Assembly: GCA_005765155.1 (NCBI GenBank)
Contig: VCCP01000008.1
Location: 1,178,001-1,242,000, forward strand
Direction of reading: 5' to 3'
DNA: 64,000 nucleotides
DNA from: Zelopaecilomyces penicillatus
Lineage: Eukaryota > Ascomycota > Sordariomycetes > Hypocreales > Pseudodiploosporaceae
Shown here: in pieces, positions 1 through 11,539 of the stretch
Layout of the letters: every line of letters starts with the position of its first letter
Numbering within the stretch: position 1 is the stretch's first letter
The notes under the pieces: generated by a model
Told to the model about the DNA's origin: nothing
Databases searched by the model: none
What the model saw: the letters and a program-made list of their open reading frames with translations, nothing else
Program-made: the position numbers and the translations under genes

Positions 1-3000
1 ATATGCTTCTTTTTACACGCAGCAACTCTGTAAAGTCGGTTGTTGTATTTGAGTTAACAACAGCAGACAACTGCCAAATGCGGTGTACTCTTTTAGTGGG
101 TCAATCGTTAGAACACCACACTAAAAGAAACCGGTAACGGTGGTGAGTTTCGTTGATAATCGTTTTAGTTGTGAGTATTAGTTGTCGATTGTTTTAGGAG
201 ATTGCGTGGGGCGCTGGTGGGGATGGCCGCCGCCTTGTTGTGGCTTTTTTCTTTCTTTCTTTCTTTCTATGGTGATCTTTAGGATGGCGGGGGGGTTGTT
301 TCTCAATTCGTACACCTGTCGCGAATGCGGAGCCGAAAATAGCGGCAACTCCACATAAAGAAACGGTGCTTGAGGCGTTGTATCTCTGTATCTTTGTATT
401 CTTAGTTTTGCTCTGGAGGAGGGTCTAGACTACGAAGATCATCAGATGGATCGACATGGAATGACGCCCCAGGCGGGCCTCACAATGAAACAAGGGATAG
501 GCTTGGCGAGCCAAAGATGAATGTTCTTCAACGAGATCCGACCAATACGAAAAAAAAAGGGGGAGCTGGGCGATCGGAGCCAGGGAAATGAGAGGATCAG
601 CAAAGAGTCGAGAACACGTTGTAGAATATTTATTTTTATTTCTGTTTTGATACACTTAGTTAGACCAACGAAGCTGAAAAGCGGCAATGCACGGACTTGG
701 GTGAAGAGAGTTCGGAGGAGTGAGAGTGAGTGAATGTGGCGGGCGTTTGTGGCGGGTCGCCGGGTGGTGCCACAATCCCATGAAACGCCCTGTTTTCTTT
801 TTTTGTTAGGGTGTGCCAAGAAGTGTGAGCATGATATTGCAAAAAAGTTGGTGATTTGAATTAGGCTTTGGGTCTAGAATTTTTGGAAGAGCAAGGGGAA
901 AAGACAACATAAGATTTGAAATGAGCGGATATCCCGTGGGGCGTTGTCGTGATCCAACTTTTGCTCCCGTGGAAGTGAATTGTTCACCTGGTCCCCCGGT
1001 CCATCTTTGCCAAGCACATGAATTCCATACATACGTACATACGTACAGCACATACAGTACGCGTATCCTCTCAGATCATGGCTAGTTCTACTGTGTGGCT
1101 GAAATGGGTAAACGGACGATCTTTGGTAGGAGAGGACAGGGGGGGTCTCCTGGCGCGCGTGCGAGGTGCATTTCCTCGCCCCTCTCGCTCGGCTACAAAT
1201 CGAAATAGCCGCGCTGATGTGTCCTTGTCCTTGTCACCTTTTTTTGTCTTTTTCGTGATTTGATTTGATTTGATTTGATACGATTCTGTCTTATCCTTGT
1301 ATCTTGAAATCCTACCCAAAGTGGAGAGCTCGGATCCATCTCCGAGTATCCTTTTTTTTTCCTTGGCTCTGATGGGTTTTCCTGTGCACACACCCCCCCT
1401 CAATATGAAGCGACCACATGGTTTTGCCACCTCAAGTCTTTAAAAAAAATGCTATGCTTTCTGGAGCTGCTCGTAAAAGAATTCCCCGGGTTTAGTACGC
1501 GGGGTTACCATATTGTTTTATTTGTGTTGCAAACACTGTGGGTAAAAGTGACGATTCATGGCCAAGCACTAAATGAGGTCATACAATGGCATTGTTCAAA
1601 TAAGTAATACAAATCATTTGATTCGGGGAGAAGGTACCTTGTTAGTGACGACAGGCTTTACGCGTCTATCTCGGGGTTATCAATTGTGATATTAAAATCG
1701 TATCAGCACGTAAACCAGTGACGACTGACTGTAGGACTTGAGATCAAGGCCCGGAAGCAACGAGTTGCCGTGGAAAAGTCCTACACTGAGCTAACCAGCC
1801 AGAACTGCACAGAACTTCAGCCTGTATCAAAGATCTCACGTAGTCCTAGCCACACACAACGCTGACGACATCAAATAAAAATTCTCAGTCACCCAGCAAA
1901 CTCTCATGTCTGTCCGGATGCGGCCAGCCATGCATGCATGCATCTATGGCCTCTGCTGCCTCCCAATCCCTTCCCTCCCCTCCCCCAAGCTGCGCTCCTA
2001 CTACACCCAGAGTCGTATGCAGCTGGCGCCGCGCAACGTGTTCCTGTGCCGCCTTTTTGGCGGAGGTGTATCTCCATGCCCGAGAGGGTCGCGGCGGGCG
2101 TTTTTGTCCTACGTATACGTATGTATGTAGACAGAGGAGGCTGAAAAGCACAGAAGCGCAAAAGCATCGCGGCACAAAAAAGGCTTGTCGCGCGGACCAG
2201 GAACCGTGAGAGGAGCAGCCAGACCCGAAAACGTCACACGACTCTCCACCCCTCCCTGCCCTGGATCCAAACTCTATCTTCAGTGTGCCTTATTTGGTGT
2301 TTCATTTCATTCAAGTCAATTTTTTTGTCCGAAGCTGACATCTCCGACCCTGTTCATATTCCGGCCATTTACATGGATTGCAACGTTCATCATTTCTCAC
2401 AAAATAATAAAAAAGACTCTACACCGTCTCGACGGCAAAGTTGCGGTAAGGTTCGGCTTGTTCGTTCTGGGCTCCTTGTGCTGATTGATTTTCGGTGAGG
2501 CAGACGGCCGCTAATGCCTTTGCCCCCTCACTTTTTTCTTTGCTGCTTGAAATTGCCTTGCCTTTTTGGTGTACGTAGTTGTAAATTGGCAAGGTTGTTC
2601 ACTTGTTTGGGCTTCTTGCATCCTGGGTCTGTCCCATGTTGCGGGACGTGCAAGAGAGGTGGCGGGCAGAGCATAACAACAAGTACAAACTCTGTAGCCT
2701 GATGATGATGGTTGAGCGAGCCGGCGGCGGGTGCAGCGGCGCTGAAACGAAACTATTGCTCTCATTGCCCAAACTATCCTGCAAGGCTAATTCTGGCGGG
2801 GTGGCAGTGGCCATGAGCCTATCGTCGCCCTTGTCAGGTTGCATCGCCACAAAGAGAGAGAGAGAGAGAATAGAGCGGTGTCCCAAGCTTGGAGCAGCCC
2901 TCACCTTTCTGTTCTGGAAATTGCGTCTTTGCCGGTCCCTACTGAAGCGGTCCCCGGTCTCAATTCATGATTCAGTCAACCCCCCGGGTAGTGGGAGTTG

Positions 3001-4098
3001 TCATGTCGTACAAACAAACCTGCTAGCTCGCTCCCAGCTGCTATGCATTTTCATTATACGTATCATCATCATTGTCATCGTTGTTCTAGCACCGCCCCCT
3101 TCCCTTGCCTACTACGTAGATCCATCTGCCTCTCGCTCAAGGAGTGAATGACGGCAACAGCCCACCACGCGAGGCATCATTCTCTTTGCACCTAAACCGA
3201 TCCCCCAAGAAGAAAAGGGTTCCATTTCCCGCGTGGGTTTTGTTCTCATTTGCCTGCGCCTCCCCTTGCTACGCACCCCCCTCCCTTGGCTCCGACCTCG
3301 TATCAAGCAAGCCCATTACCACCCGCCGCCTCTGCAAGATGGATATCCTCCACGTAAACGCAGCACCAAGGACATGTACCTGCGTATCGCGTGCATCCGA
3401 CTGCCAACTTGAGGGGGGGTGGGGGAGTGAGGACGGCGCGCCGCCCCAGTGGAGCGCTGTTTTAGGGTCATCTGATGGACTCCGGGGTCGGTGACTTGCT
3501 GGCTGCGCTGTTAGGATGCAGCGCCACGGTGGACCTCAATAATTGCACGTTTTGGTGGCCATGGAGAGATTGTGTTGCCTTCAATTCGCTTTGCTTGTTT
3601 GGCAGCCACCCACGACTGGGCGTCAACAGTGCTAGGTTGATGGAACTGCTATTAGTTGAAGAGCGGAGGGTGAAGGGTGAAGGGTGTACCCTGAATTGAA
3701 TGGAGCCTCCTTCGGGGAATTTTTATCGGGGCTTGATTATCCACAGTAGCAACTCTAGAAAGATGGAAGAAATACGCCCAGCATGATACAATGACGCAAT
3801 ATTTAATCAAGCAGGGCAAAGCAAGAAAAAGAACATCGCGTACAGGCGTTCGTAAACTGGATTTTTCTGGAGTCGCGAGCACACAGACAACTCTAGACAC
3901 ACTACAACGCACCACCGCTAGCCCCTCCAAGTGTTGCTCACAACCACCCCGCGACAACCGCCGGCAAAACATCGGCCCTTTAGTTGTCGCGATGACACAT
4001 GTCACTACTGCGTTGCTGTCCAACTGCGCAGGTTCGACATGGCGACATAACCAAAGCTCTATGTGAGCACGAAAAAAAAAAGAACAGACTACGGCAAG
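1..4098. other. Gene-poor flank with microsatellites
   Basis: I see no gene that can be supported here. The open frames are short, lack family motifs and overlap one another. The stretch holds several simple repeats: a CTTT run around 244-268, ACGT/ACAT steps around 1028-1049, a TGATT run around 1256-1279, an ATGC run around 1929-1943 and a GA run around 2852-2869. It may be promoter or untranslated sequence of genes to the left, plus the promoter of the YOS9-like gene on its right. Confidence 0.5.
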
Positions 4099-5744
4099 AT
4101 GCGTCGTTTCAATTTGGTCTTGCTGGCGCTGGTGCAGCTCTGTGGGGGCCGCTCCCACGGGTTCAGCGTTCACGAAGATCTCTTGGCTTTTCCGCAGGTG
4201 CGCACCCCTCCTCCTGGTACAGCAGATTTACGAAAAAGCGCTCGAACGGTAGGCTGACCAAGAAGCAGTTTGAGATTGTCTTTTCTGAACAGGCCGTTTC
4301 CGAGCGTGATGCGCAGGCCCTGCTAGAGGGCAATGCTCCTCATCCGACCTATGCTGCCGAATTCTCCCAACCAACCTCCGGCGATGCTGCGGAAACCGGT
4401 GTGAACGAACCTGGAGTTGGTGCCAAGGCGACAGTCGGTGTGCCTCAGACGTATGAGGTTATTAACATGGCGCCGTTTCGATATCTATGTTCAATACCCC
4501 TAATTGATCCGCCGGGTCCCGAGAATCAGACGGCCACAGCGTTGGCCAAGGCCGAGGAGGCACGGGAGCTTAGTCGTGCAGCGGCGAACGGCTGGGATCT
4601 GCTCAATTCGCTTGAAGACTCCTGCCTATATTTCATGTCAGGTTGGTGGAGCTATAGATTCTGCAACAACCACGAGATTGTTCAGTTCCATGCTTTGTCT
4701 TCAACGCCCGCGGGTCAGCCGCCCAAACGTGATCCTCACACAGCCGAGTTCGTACTTGGCCGAACACCCGCGATACCCGCCTCGTCAGGCAAACAGTCCC
4801 GGAAGAATAGCGACTCACGCCCTCTGCCGGCCGAGCTTCAAATCAAAGGCGACCAACGCTACCTTGTGCAGAGACTAGTGGGTGGCACAATCTGTGACTT
4901 GACGGGAAGGGAGCGCACGATTGATGTCCAATATCATTGCGTTCCAGGGCTACAGGCCGACAGAATCGGCTGGATTAAGGAGGTGACGATTTGTGCCTAT
5001 GTGATGGTCGTTAATACGCCTCGATTGTGTGATGATGTTGCGTTTCTGCCAGCGAAAGAGGCCAAGGCCAATCCCATTACGTGTCAACTCATCACAGCCA
5101 ATGGGAAACCACTGCCACCGCTTCTTGGCCAAAGCCAACCATCTCAAAATAATGCCGATGAACAAGCTCAGAAGGATGAAGAGCTAGAGCCCAGCAAAAA
5201 GCAGGCACTCACCGTCGGTGGGATCGAGATTGGGGCGAGAAAGGTCATTTCCGCCGCTGACGAGGACGGCAAACCCCCCGCCAAGCTAATCCCTCCTCGA
5301 AACCATGCCAAGACTCAACAAACGGCCGAGGAGAAGCTCATCGAGGTGCTTGTACGTGCCGCCAGCAAAGAAGACGGCGGCAAAGTGGAAGCTTTGACGG
5401 CGGAACAGCTGGAGAGCTTGGATCTCAAGCCGGAAGTAATTGAGGAAATGCGCGAACAACTGCGGGAATTGGCGGGCGACGACGGCTGGCAGCTAGAGAT
5501 TGTGGAACTACCTGATGAAGAACTTAGAGAGCTACGTGGGTATATCAACACAAAGGACGGCGCAGTGAAGAAAGATAAGAAGGGGAAGAAGACGACTGCG
5601 AAGGCAGCCGGTGGGAAGGAAGTAAAGGGGAAGAAAAAGCTGGGATCGCCAGCGAATACGAAGAAGAAGCCCAAGGCGGACGATGGAAATGGAAAACAGG
5701 AGACGGAAGGAAGTGAGGAGACGTTTTTCAAGGATGAACTGTAG
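4099..5744 (+). CDS. YOS9: YOS9/OS-9 family ER lectin (ERAD), one intron
   Basis: Exons are 4099-4197 and 4269-5744, giving 524 aa. The 71-nt intron (GTGCGC...CTGAC...CAG) is phase 0. It joins a signal peptide beginning MRRFNLVLLALVQLCGG to FEIVFSEQAVSERDAQ, which is why I start at 4099 and not at the longer upstream open frame. OS-9/Yos9 proteins are ER-lumen lectins that read trimmed N-glycans on misfolded proteins and hand them to the HRD1 ubiquitin ligase. Visible here are a mannose-6-phosphate-receptor-homology (MRH) domain at about residues 145-290, with Cys152, the double tryptophan of GWWSYRFC (159-160) and VVNTPRLC (Cys287). A Lys/Glu-rich tail (about 350-515) follows, and the protein ends in the ER-retrieval signal KDEL. 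Everything expected of the family is present. The 5' splice site is slightly weak (GTGCGC). Confidence 0.93.
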
Positions 5745-7134
5745 AATAATAGTTTGATGAGGGATGTGGACTGGCGTTGAGTGGACTGGGATTGACTAAG
5801 GCAATAACGAATTGGTATATATTATGTTTTATCTCACATCTTTTGCTGCTTTTCTTACCAATCTAGATGAAAGTAGCCCATGATGGCGCCGTTTTGAACA
5901 CTTTGCCCACTCAAATCTGCCATTATGCTGTACATGGTGGGACAGTTAGACAGTGTTCTCTGAAGCACCTATAGTCAGATCTCTTTTGACTCAAATGATA
6001 GTTTTTAACTAAGGTTGAAGCTGCTGTGTTAGCTGTCACGCGTGAACATCCCATAATTGATGGTAATCACTTTGATGTCTATCGTATGAGCGAACGCTGA
6101 TCATAGACAGGCAACGGCAATGGACATGTACTGGCCGAGTTAAGTATTCCACAGCTGGGATTGTATAGTTTTCTTTGGATGGATGGCCCATCGGCGGTTC
6201 CTCTCTCAGTAAGTAACTCGTTATCAAGAATTCATGATTTCTGGTGGAAAGCTCAGGGTGATTTTAGGAAATCACCGCATAATTGAGGTTGCTGTGTACT
6301 CGAACCGGTATGGGTCACTAGCATGTTCATGTTTAGGGCTTGAACTATAAACTGGTGATGAATTTATCTGTCAACCATGGCAAACCTTTACTCAGGTAAT
6401 GTGTGCTTGGGGGCCTAAAGCTATATTACTGAACTCCCATTAATAGTTTAGCAAATGAGCTGGAGAAGCTATGTCCTTAATAGAATATTTTTCGTCGTCT
6501 TAGCTGTGCTGTTTATGTCAAAACGGGCCATGTGTGATGCAACTAGCCATCTTCACGAAAATTCTTCAATTCAACCCCCTCCATGATGTTCATGATTTTA
6601 CAAAAAAAATGTGAAAGGTTAAGGGAATGAATGGGCAACAAGGTGAATAACACCAACGCTGATATAACAGTGCCTGTATAATTAACTGTACAGAGACTTC
6701 TACATATTGTTAGATATAGCTAGATATTACAATAACTTTGAAGGAAGTGTCATAATACTAGTAAATCTGTTAATTTAAAATAGTCTGGGGCGTGTTCTCT
6801 TTTTATCCTGTGCATATATTACACACTATGGTATGTTTAAGAAGCCATCTTGAGCCATGTCATTGGGGAAGCTTGAGTCGACGTAAGTTGGCAGAAGTGC
6901 ATATTTTGGGGGTTCCAGCAGCGGTGAAATACCTAGTAGTAGTTAGATGATACACATATGGCGGATATCAAGGCTGTGGGTGGTGGAGGCCTTGATGTAT
7001 CTTGACAAATAAGTGCTGTACTGTCGGATGTATAAGCACAAGAGTCAAATATTGAAGTCATGGATTGGCATAATGTTGATGTCGTAACTTAAATGCCCGA
7101 AGACTTTATAATACGAATTATCATCGAGACAGAC
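5745..7134. other. Intergenic, no gene seen
   Basis: Between the YOS9-like gene and the 5S rRNA fragment I find only short open frames without recognisable motifs. Base composition is moderately AT-rich. I see no convincing RNA gene or repeat. Confidence 0.5.
7107..7113 (+). promoter_or_regulatory. TATA box of split 5S rRNA gene
   Basis: TATAATA begins 28 nt before the first base of the 5S fragment. Filamentous fungal 5S genes need an upstream TATA near -29, so this supports the fragment being the true 5' end of a former gene and not a random copy. Confidence 0.6.
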
Positions 7135-7173
7135 ACATACGACCATAGGTAATGGAGAATTCGGGATCCCGTC
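7135..7173 (+). pseudogene. 5S rRNA gene, 5' part (first 39 nt)
   Basis: The 39 nt starting ACATACGACCATAGG match the first 39 nt of the intact 5S gene at 19931, with one C/T difference. The match stops abruptly after CCCGTC. The missing remainder of a 5S gene, again starting with CCCGTC, is found in the same orientation at 9685. The pair reads as one 5S gene interrupted after nucleotide 39, between helix I/II and the rest of the internal control region, so it cannot give a normal 5S rRNA. Confidence 0.85.
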
Positions 7174-8578
7174 AAGCTCCTTACTTTAGCGTGATGATAT
7201 CCATTGGTAGCATTCTTGATCTCCATTTCTCGAGTCTATGGATTCCGTTTTGTGATGATAATGCACATGAACCTGTGCTCAGATGTCACCGTAAAGTCAC
7301 GTGATTAGACGCTGTTTTATTCTATTCCCGTTACTCTCAATCGTATCCGATACCGGTGAAGTATGCCCGTTACTTATCCCTTTTTGAAGCATGTTGCTAA
7401 GTGTACCAAACCACTATCCCTTAGCACCAAGTTCTAGTGCAAGGGCATGGGAAAAATTATTGCATAGCAAATACTAAAGTCTATACAATAGCATCGTGAT
7501 AACTTCATAACGGCCTGCATAATGGCTCTTTCTAACTAAGCGGCTAGATCAAGAGGATTTGTATTTCATTACTATATCTTTGCATCCTAGAAAATTGAGA
7601 AATCGACTCTTGTGGTATACACGCTGTTAAAATGCATGCCCTTATAGGCAACCATGGCCTTTGTTTAAGGTTAATTTCTGGCAGGATACTTGGAAGTAGT
7701 TGAGATTAGAACCGGCATTCATGGAATCTCATTGCGACGTGTAGGAACGCTACGCGTCGCGTCTGTTTGAGTTGGGACTGGTGGTCGGCGAGCGCATTAT
7801 GAATGACCAGCGCTCGCTTCTACATAAGGTAGTATGCCTATGGCTCTACAGAGTACTAATTTACAAGTCATTATCTATTCCTGTAATCCCTTCTTCGAGA
7901 GAGATGTTATGTTCCATTGTGCAGAGTATCAGAGACTGCTAATGGTCCGTGTCTGTCATCAAGAAAAGCGTTAGCCAAGACTACTTGGATATGAATGCTC
8001 GTCGACATAGAATCCCTATTGCTGGATCACGCTCGGAAACGTGAGCTATTCCGTTTGGATCACTTTTTAAACCGTGATCCATTTCCATACAGTTCCAGTC
8101 CTCGGTACGTACATGATGACGCTATACTATCACGTGATCGACTACATGCTACGACATTGCTGTTGGGTTGTGACAGCCTATTAGAATACCTACGCATCCA
8201 TGCTAAGTGAACTCTATCACCTGTTGTGTCTGCCTACTCAAGTTTTCGCTGTCTGCGACACCTATGTATATGCCCCTTGACTTGAGATGATTAGTGATGG
8301 TGGCACATTATAATTCTCCATGAGACATTGACATCATGTTGTGGAGATGTACTGTCCAATAAAAGGCACCCCGAAGCAGTCCCAGGGCACAGAGAAAAAG
8401 AAAAACTATTTAGCCAATCTGGTAGGTAGCAGCGTGCTATCCAAACCCATGTCAATAGATGCCTGACAGCAGGCTCGTTGACATGGTATGAGGGCTGTGT
8501 TTCAGCTCGGGAGAGTATACAAGCCGGCCGATGACAAATATACTTGGCCACGTCCAAGTTTCGTATTCGTAAACAACA

Positions 8579-8588
8579 TATATATAAC
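8579..8588 (+). promoter_or_regulatory. TATA box of the small gene at 8718
   Basis: TATATAACAC lies about 130 nt upstream of the ATG at 8718, a usual distance for a fungal core promoter. It is the only strong TATA in the neighbourhood. Confidence 0.45.
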
Positions 8589-8717
8589 ACGTGGCATTTG
8601 CAAGTTTCATCGACTTGTGAAGCTGTTCTGACATTAGCTTGAGCAAAAATCAACGTAACCTCTTACGAGTCCCATCCCAAGAAACTAAGACCAGAGCACT
8701 CCCCCCTCAATATCATC

Positions 8718-9032
8718 ATGGCAGACAACCCCAATTTGACTTCCTTCACATTGGACGACTTCAACAGATTAAACAAGCCAAAGAAAAAAGACCCCACTCC
8801 GCGCATCACCAGCGAAGATGATGACAAGAAAGCCGCCGACATTTCGGACAGAATGACATCGCACCGTACTGTGAATGGTGTTAGCGAAATGGCTGATTAC
8901 GAACGTGCTGACGAAGGAGGATTTTCCCGGGTCATTCAGACTTCTGGTCATGAAAAGGCCAGCGAGGGTGGTGAAAATGCTGTGGATGGGGAGGCGGCTC
9001 TCAAAGAAATGATGGCTCGCATTAAACAATAG
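8718..9032 (+). CDS. Small hydrophilic protein, 104 aa, unknown
   Basis: An uninterrupted single-exon frame of 104 codons begins MADNPNLTSFTLDDFNRLNK and ends ALKEMMARIKQ. The start has a good context (a run of C and A followed by ATCATCATGG). A TATA box lies about 130 nt upstream. The protein is highly charged (rich in Asp, Glu and Lys) with no signal peptide or membrane segment, and is probably largely disordered apart from a short C-terminal amphipathic helix. I do not recognise a family. It sits inside the segment that splits a 5S rRNA gene, so it may be cargo of an insertion. Clean composition and lack of stops argue that it is a real gene that is younger than, or protected from, the decay seen in the neighbouring retroelement. 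Confidence 0.55.
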   Translation: MADNPNLTSFTLDDFNRLNKPKKKDPTPRITSEDDDKKAADISDRMTSHRTVNGVSEMADYERADEGGFSRVIQTSGHEKASEGGENAVDGEAALKEMMARIKQ

Positions 9033-9684
9033 TCGACTAGGGTCCCGATGAGTGAAGAACGGAGTCTATGTTAGTCTACATCTCTGGGACCCTTGCTAGT
9101 ACTAGGAAAATACTAACATGACTACTGGTCAAAAACCATAGGGCTCATATCATCAAACTCATAGCATAGCTGGAATAACATTTGGGGCCTCTGGTGCCAA
9201 TTGCCATATTAGTTGGATGCCGCCCACCTGTAATCAATGGTCTCATTCTGAAATGTTCTATGCTCCAGTCCATCGGCGCCTTCAGCTACCTATCCTCTAT
9301 AGCCCAGCATCAGAATTCAAACCAACCGCTGCATCCATCCGCTGGCCTTGCCGCAATCCCGCTGGTGCCGCCACCTCCTAGGCTGATGAATATCCTGCAC
9401 CAGACCCCCTTCAAAAACCCCGATACCCAACCTTGAAGCCCTGCCCAGATGATTTTACTGATCGTCAATATAGCCTATAACACAATAACAATATTAGAAA
9501 TAAATATCTGTTTATTAAGGAGAAAATTATACTTCTTATAAACTTCTAATGCAGCCATACCGGGTTCGGACCGATGTAAACGGGGAGGGGCATACGGAGT
9601 AGAGTGGGCCCTCGTAAACGGTCCTCCGGCGCTAAGACAAGTCTCAGCGAATCCTCGGCTGGAGTGCAATAGGAGGCAAGAAGC

Positions 9685-9770
9685 CCCGTCCGCTCTCCCA
9701 TAGATAAACCACTAACCGGCAGATTAGTAGTTGGGTCGGTGACGACCAGCGAACACCGGCTGTTGTATGT
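9685..9770 (+). pseudogene. 5S rRNA gene, 3' part
   Basis: From CCCGTCCGCTCTCCC to the closing helix strand TGTTGTATGT this matches nt 34-119 of the intact gene at 19931, with two C/T differences, and is followed by a T-run terminator. Its 5' neighbour sequence is unrelated to 5S. With the fragment at 7135-7173 it makes up a whole 5S gene plus a 6-nt overlap. Confidence 0.85.
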
Positions 9771-10174
9771 TTTTTTGGATCTTTTTGGATGAAAATGTGA
9801 GGGTTTATCCAAGGCTCTGCTTTTTTGTGGGGGGCAGGTGATCTTGCCCCTCCTTGAGAAACCGGGGTGGCAGCCTCTGGAATTAGTTAGTAGGTGCTAG
9901 GCTTACGCTAGGCTAGTTGTACCTTTTGCTGAATTGCTTTGAGCGCTGTGAGGATCACTCCCTCCTCTGTATATAGGCACCAAATTCCTATATGCAATGA
10001 CACCAACCTCGGTTTTATACGAGGAGCCTTAAGTGGCTCTGCCTCCAGCTCACTTGACTCACAGACTTCTCTCCAGGGTTGTCTTTACCATAATACTCTC
10101 AGTGATTCCCATAACCACCTTTCTCTCACTGGCAGATGTTAAACGCGGCAGATTCACCACCGGTCTGGATGATT
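9771..10174. other. Non-coding spacer before AT-rich island
   Basis: About 400 bp of mixed composition after the 5S terminator contain short inverted repeats (for example CTAGGCTTACGCTAGG near 9898) but no gene. At 10175 a sequence TGTTATGGGAATAAG marks the start of strongly AT-rich DNA. Confidence 0.35.
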
Positions 10175-10993
10175 TGTTATGGGAATAAGAGGATATATAA
10201 ACAAATAGCCCTTACTAATAATCAAAATCCAGCTGATTAAAGTTATTTATAAATTTCAAAGTCAAATGAATCAATTCTTATATTTCTTTTATACAATAGT
10301 ATTACAATTTTGCAATATAGGCTATAGCTAAAGCTAGTAGCGATAGCAGTGGAAGAAAGGCATGATAGTTATCCGGGTAAAAGTCTATAGAAAAGAAGAA
10401 AGAAGTGATTGTATTGCCGATATAGAAAAAGAAGAAGGATATAACTAGGAATCCTTCTATCTTTTATATCTATCTAATTCTAAGATAATTTAGAATTATT
10501 TTAAGATATTCTAAATAACTATTTGGAATTATTAGGTATTCCAAATACTAAAATAGAAAGTAAGCACTAGTCTATCCCTTTATAGGTTAAGCTATAAGGG
10601 CTGTGTAAGCTTAGCTTACTGGGCTGTGCAGGTCTAGCTGCTAGGCTGTAGCAGATTAAGCTGCTAGACTATAGCAGGTCAGGCTGCTATATATAGAAAA
10701 ACCCACTTATTTTTAACAGGATTAGATACCTAGGTACCTGATTATAATATATAACCTAGAAGATTATTAATTATTAAGGCTTTAATAGCCTTTTATACCT
10801 AAAGGGTATAAAGGAAAAATAACTTAATTTAAGTATAAATCTTATTATTAATTAATTAATTAAAGCTATATAATCCTATCTAATTATACCTAGAATTCCC
10901 TTTATAATTCTTATACTTTTATTTATAGCTATCTAAAAATAATAATAGCTTTTATTTATCCTATTATTAAGGGATTATCTTTATTATTAAAGG
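10175..10993. repeat. AT-rich RIP-like relic DNA, left arm
   Basis: This stretch is extremely AT-rich with TA-rich words and no usable reading frames, typical of an old repeat destroyed by RIP. It continues on the other side of the gypsy element at 18343. Joining the two arms at the CTTTA site gives about 1.3 kb. The joined block opens with TGTTATG near 10175, and CATAACA occurs near 18825, so the older block could itself be an LTR-like relic. I find no target duplication to prove that. Confidence 0.45.
10586..10690. repeat. Degenerate tandem repeat, ~22-bp unit
   Basis: Four to five imperfect copies of a unit like TAGCTGCTAGGCTGTAGCAG follow one another. Differences between units are mainly C/T and A/G. 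Each unit is itself partly palindromic (AGCTGCTAG, CTGTAGCAG). It lies within the AT-rich arm and probably belonged to the older repeat. Confidence 0.5.
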
Positions 10994-10998
10994 CTTTA
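10994..10998 (+). repeat. Target site duplication CTTTA (left)
   Basis: CTTTA directly precedes the 5' LTR and is repeated at 18338-18342 directly after the 3' LTR. A 5-bp duplication is normal for Ty3/gypsy integrases. Confidence 0.75.
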
Positions 10999-11427
10999 TA
11001 TTATGACCCAATGATATGGTCGTACAATAGGCCAGTCATATGACCTAAGGAAGGTATGTACTATAGAGGAAAGGGGACCAGTTATGATGGATCAGTGGGA
11101 TCACTATAAGAATAATGGTGAGCTAGGTGAGCCAGTAACTTGGATTACCTGGATCACCACTTATACAGCAAGTGATCCAAGTGATCCATGATATATATAT
11201 ACACCCTTAATTTTCACTCTATAGATATAGCTTAAATAATTATCAATACACTTTTAACTTTATTGTATTATTCGCTATCGCTTACTATGCTGATACTTGA
11301 CCCCTGGTTATGATACTTGGTATCTATCACCAATATAACAGACATATTACTCAGAATGCCCTAACTCATCTGCTAATATAAACCCTTTTTATTAGGTTTA
11401 TCCCTTAGGAATTCATTAAACATCACA
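10999..11427 (+). repeat. 5' LTR (429 bp)
   Basis: It aligns to 17909-18337 at a constant offset of 6,910 bp, so the two LTRs have the same length. In the first 70 positions all differences I can see are C/T or G/A. The outer TG appears as TA in both copies, as RIP would produce, and the end CACA is kept in this copy. Confidence 0.85.
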
Positions 11428-11539
11428 TATTGATAACTCTTATTCAATGGGTTACTACGCAACCCTAAGCAATATTATCAACTACCTTAATCAATCATTA
11501 TAGGTATTACTCAACCAACCCTTGCCTCACTTGCCACCA

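Larger units (their letters stand above)
7174..9684. mobile_element. 2.5 kb insertion in a 5S rRNA gene, 6-bp duplication
   Basis: The sequence between the two 5S pieces is 2,511 bp. It is flanked by a direct duplication of CCCGTC (7168-7173 and 9685-9690) that is present once in the intact 5S gene. I see no terminal inverted repeats, no poly-A end, and no transposase or reverse transcriptase. The left end begins AAGCTCCTTACTTTAG and the right end is GGAGGCAAGAAGC. It carries one small ORF with a TATA box (8718-9032). It could be a non-autonomous element, a piece of a larger element, or filler DNA from a repair event. The class is not assignable from the sequence. Confidence 0.55.

Noticed and set aside
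2603..3151. 182-codon plus-strand frame with a hydrophobic patch
   Set aside because: Spans simple GA repeats, has no upstream promoter signal, no family motif and a composition unlike the real genes here.
7174..9684. Terminal inverted repeats at the ends of the 5S insertion
   Set aside because: AAGCTCC at the left and GGAGGC at the right are suggestive, but they do not align as a true inverted repeat.
9546..9812. Minus-strand frame with a near-copy of part of the frame at 19855-20208 (both contain TYNSRCSLVVTDPTTNLPV)
   Set aside because: The shared protein-like stretch is simply the reverse complement of 5S rRNA, not a protein family.
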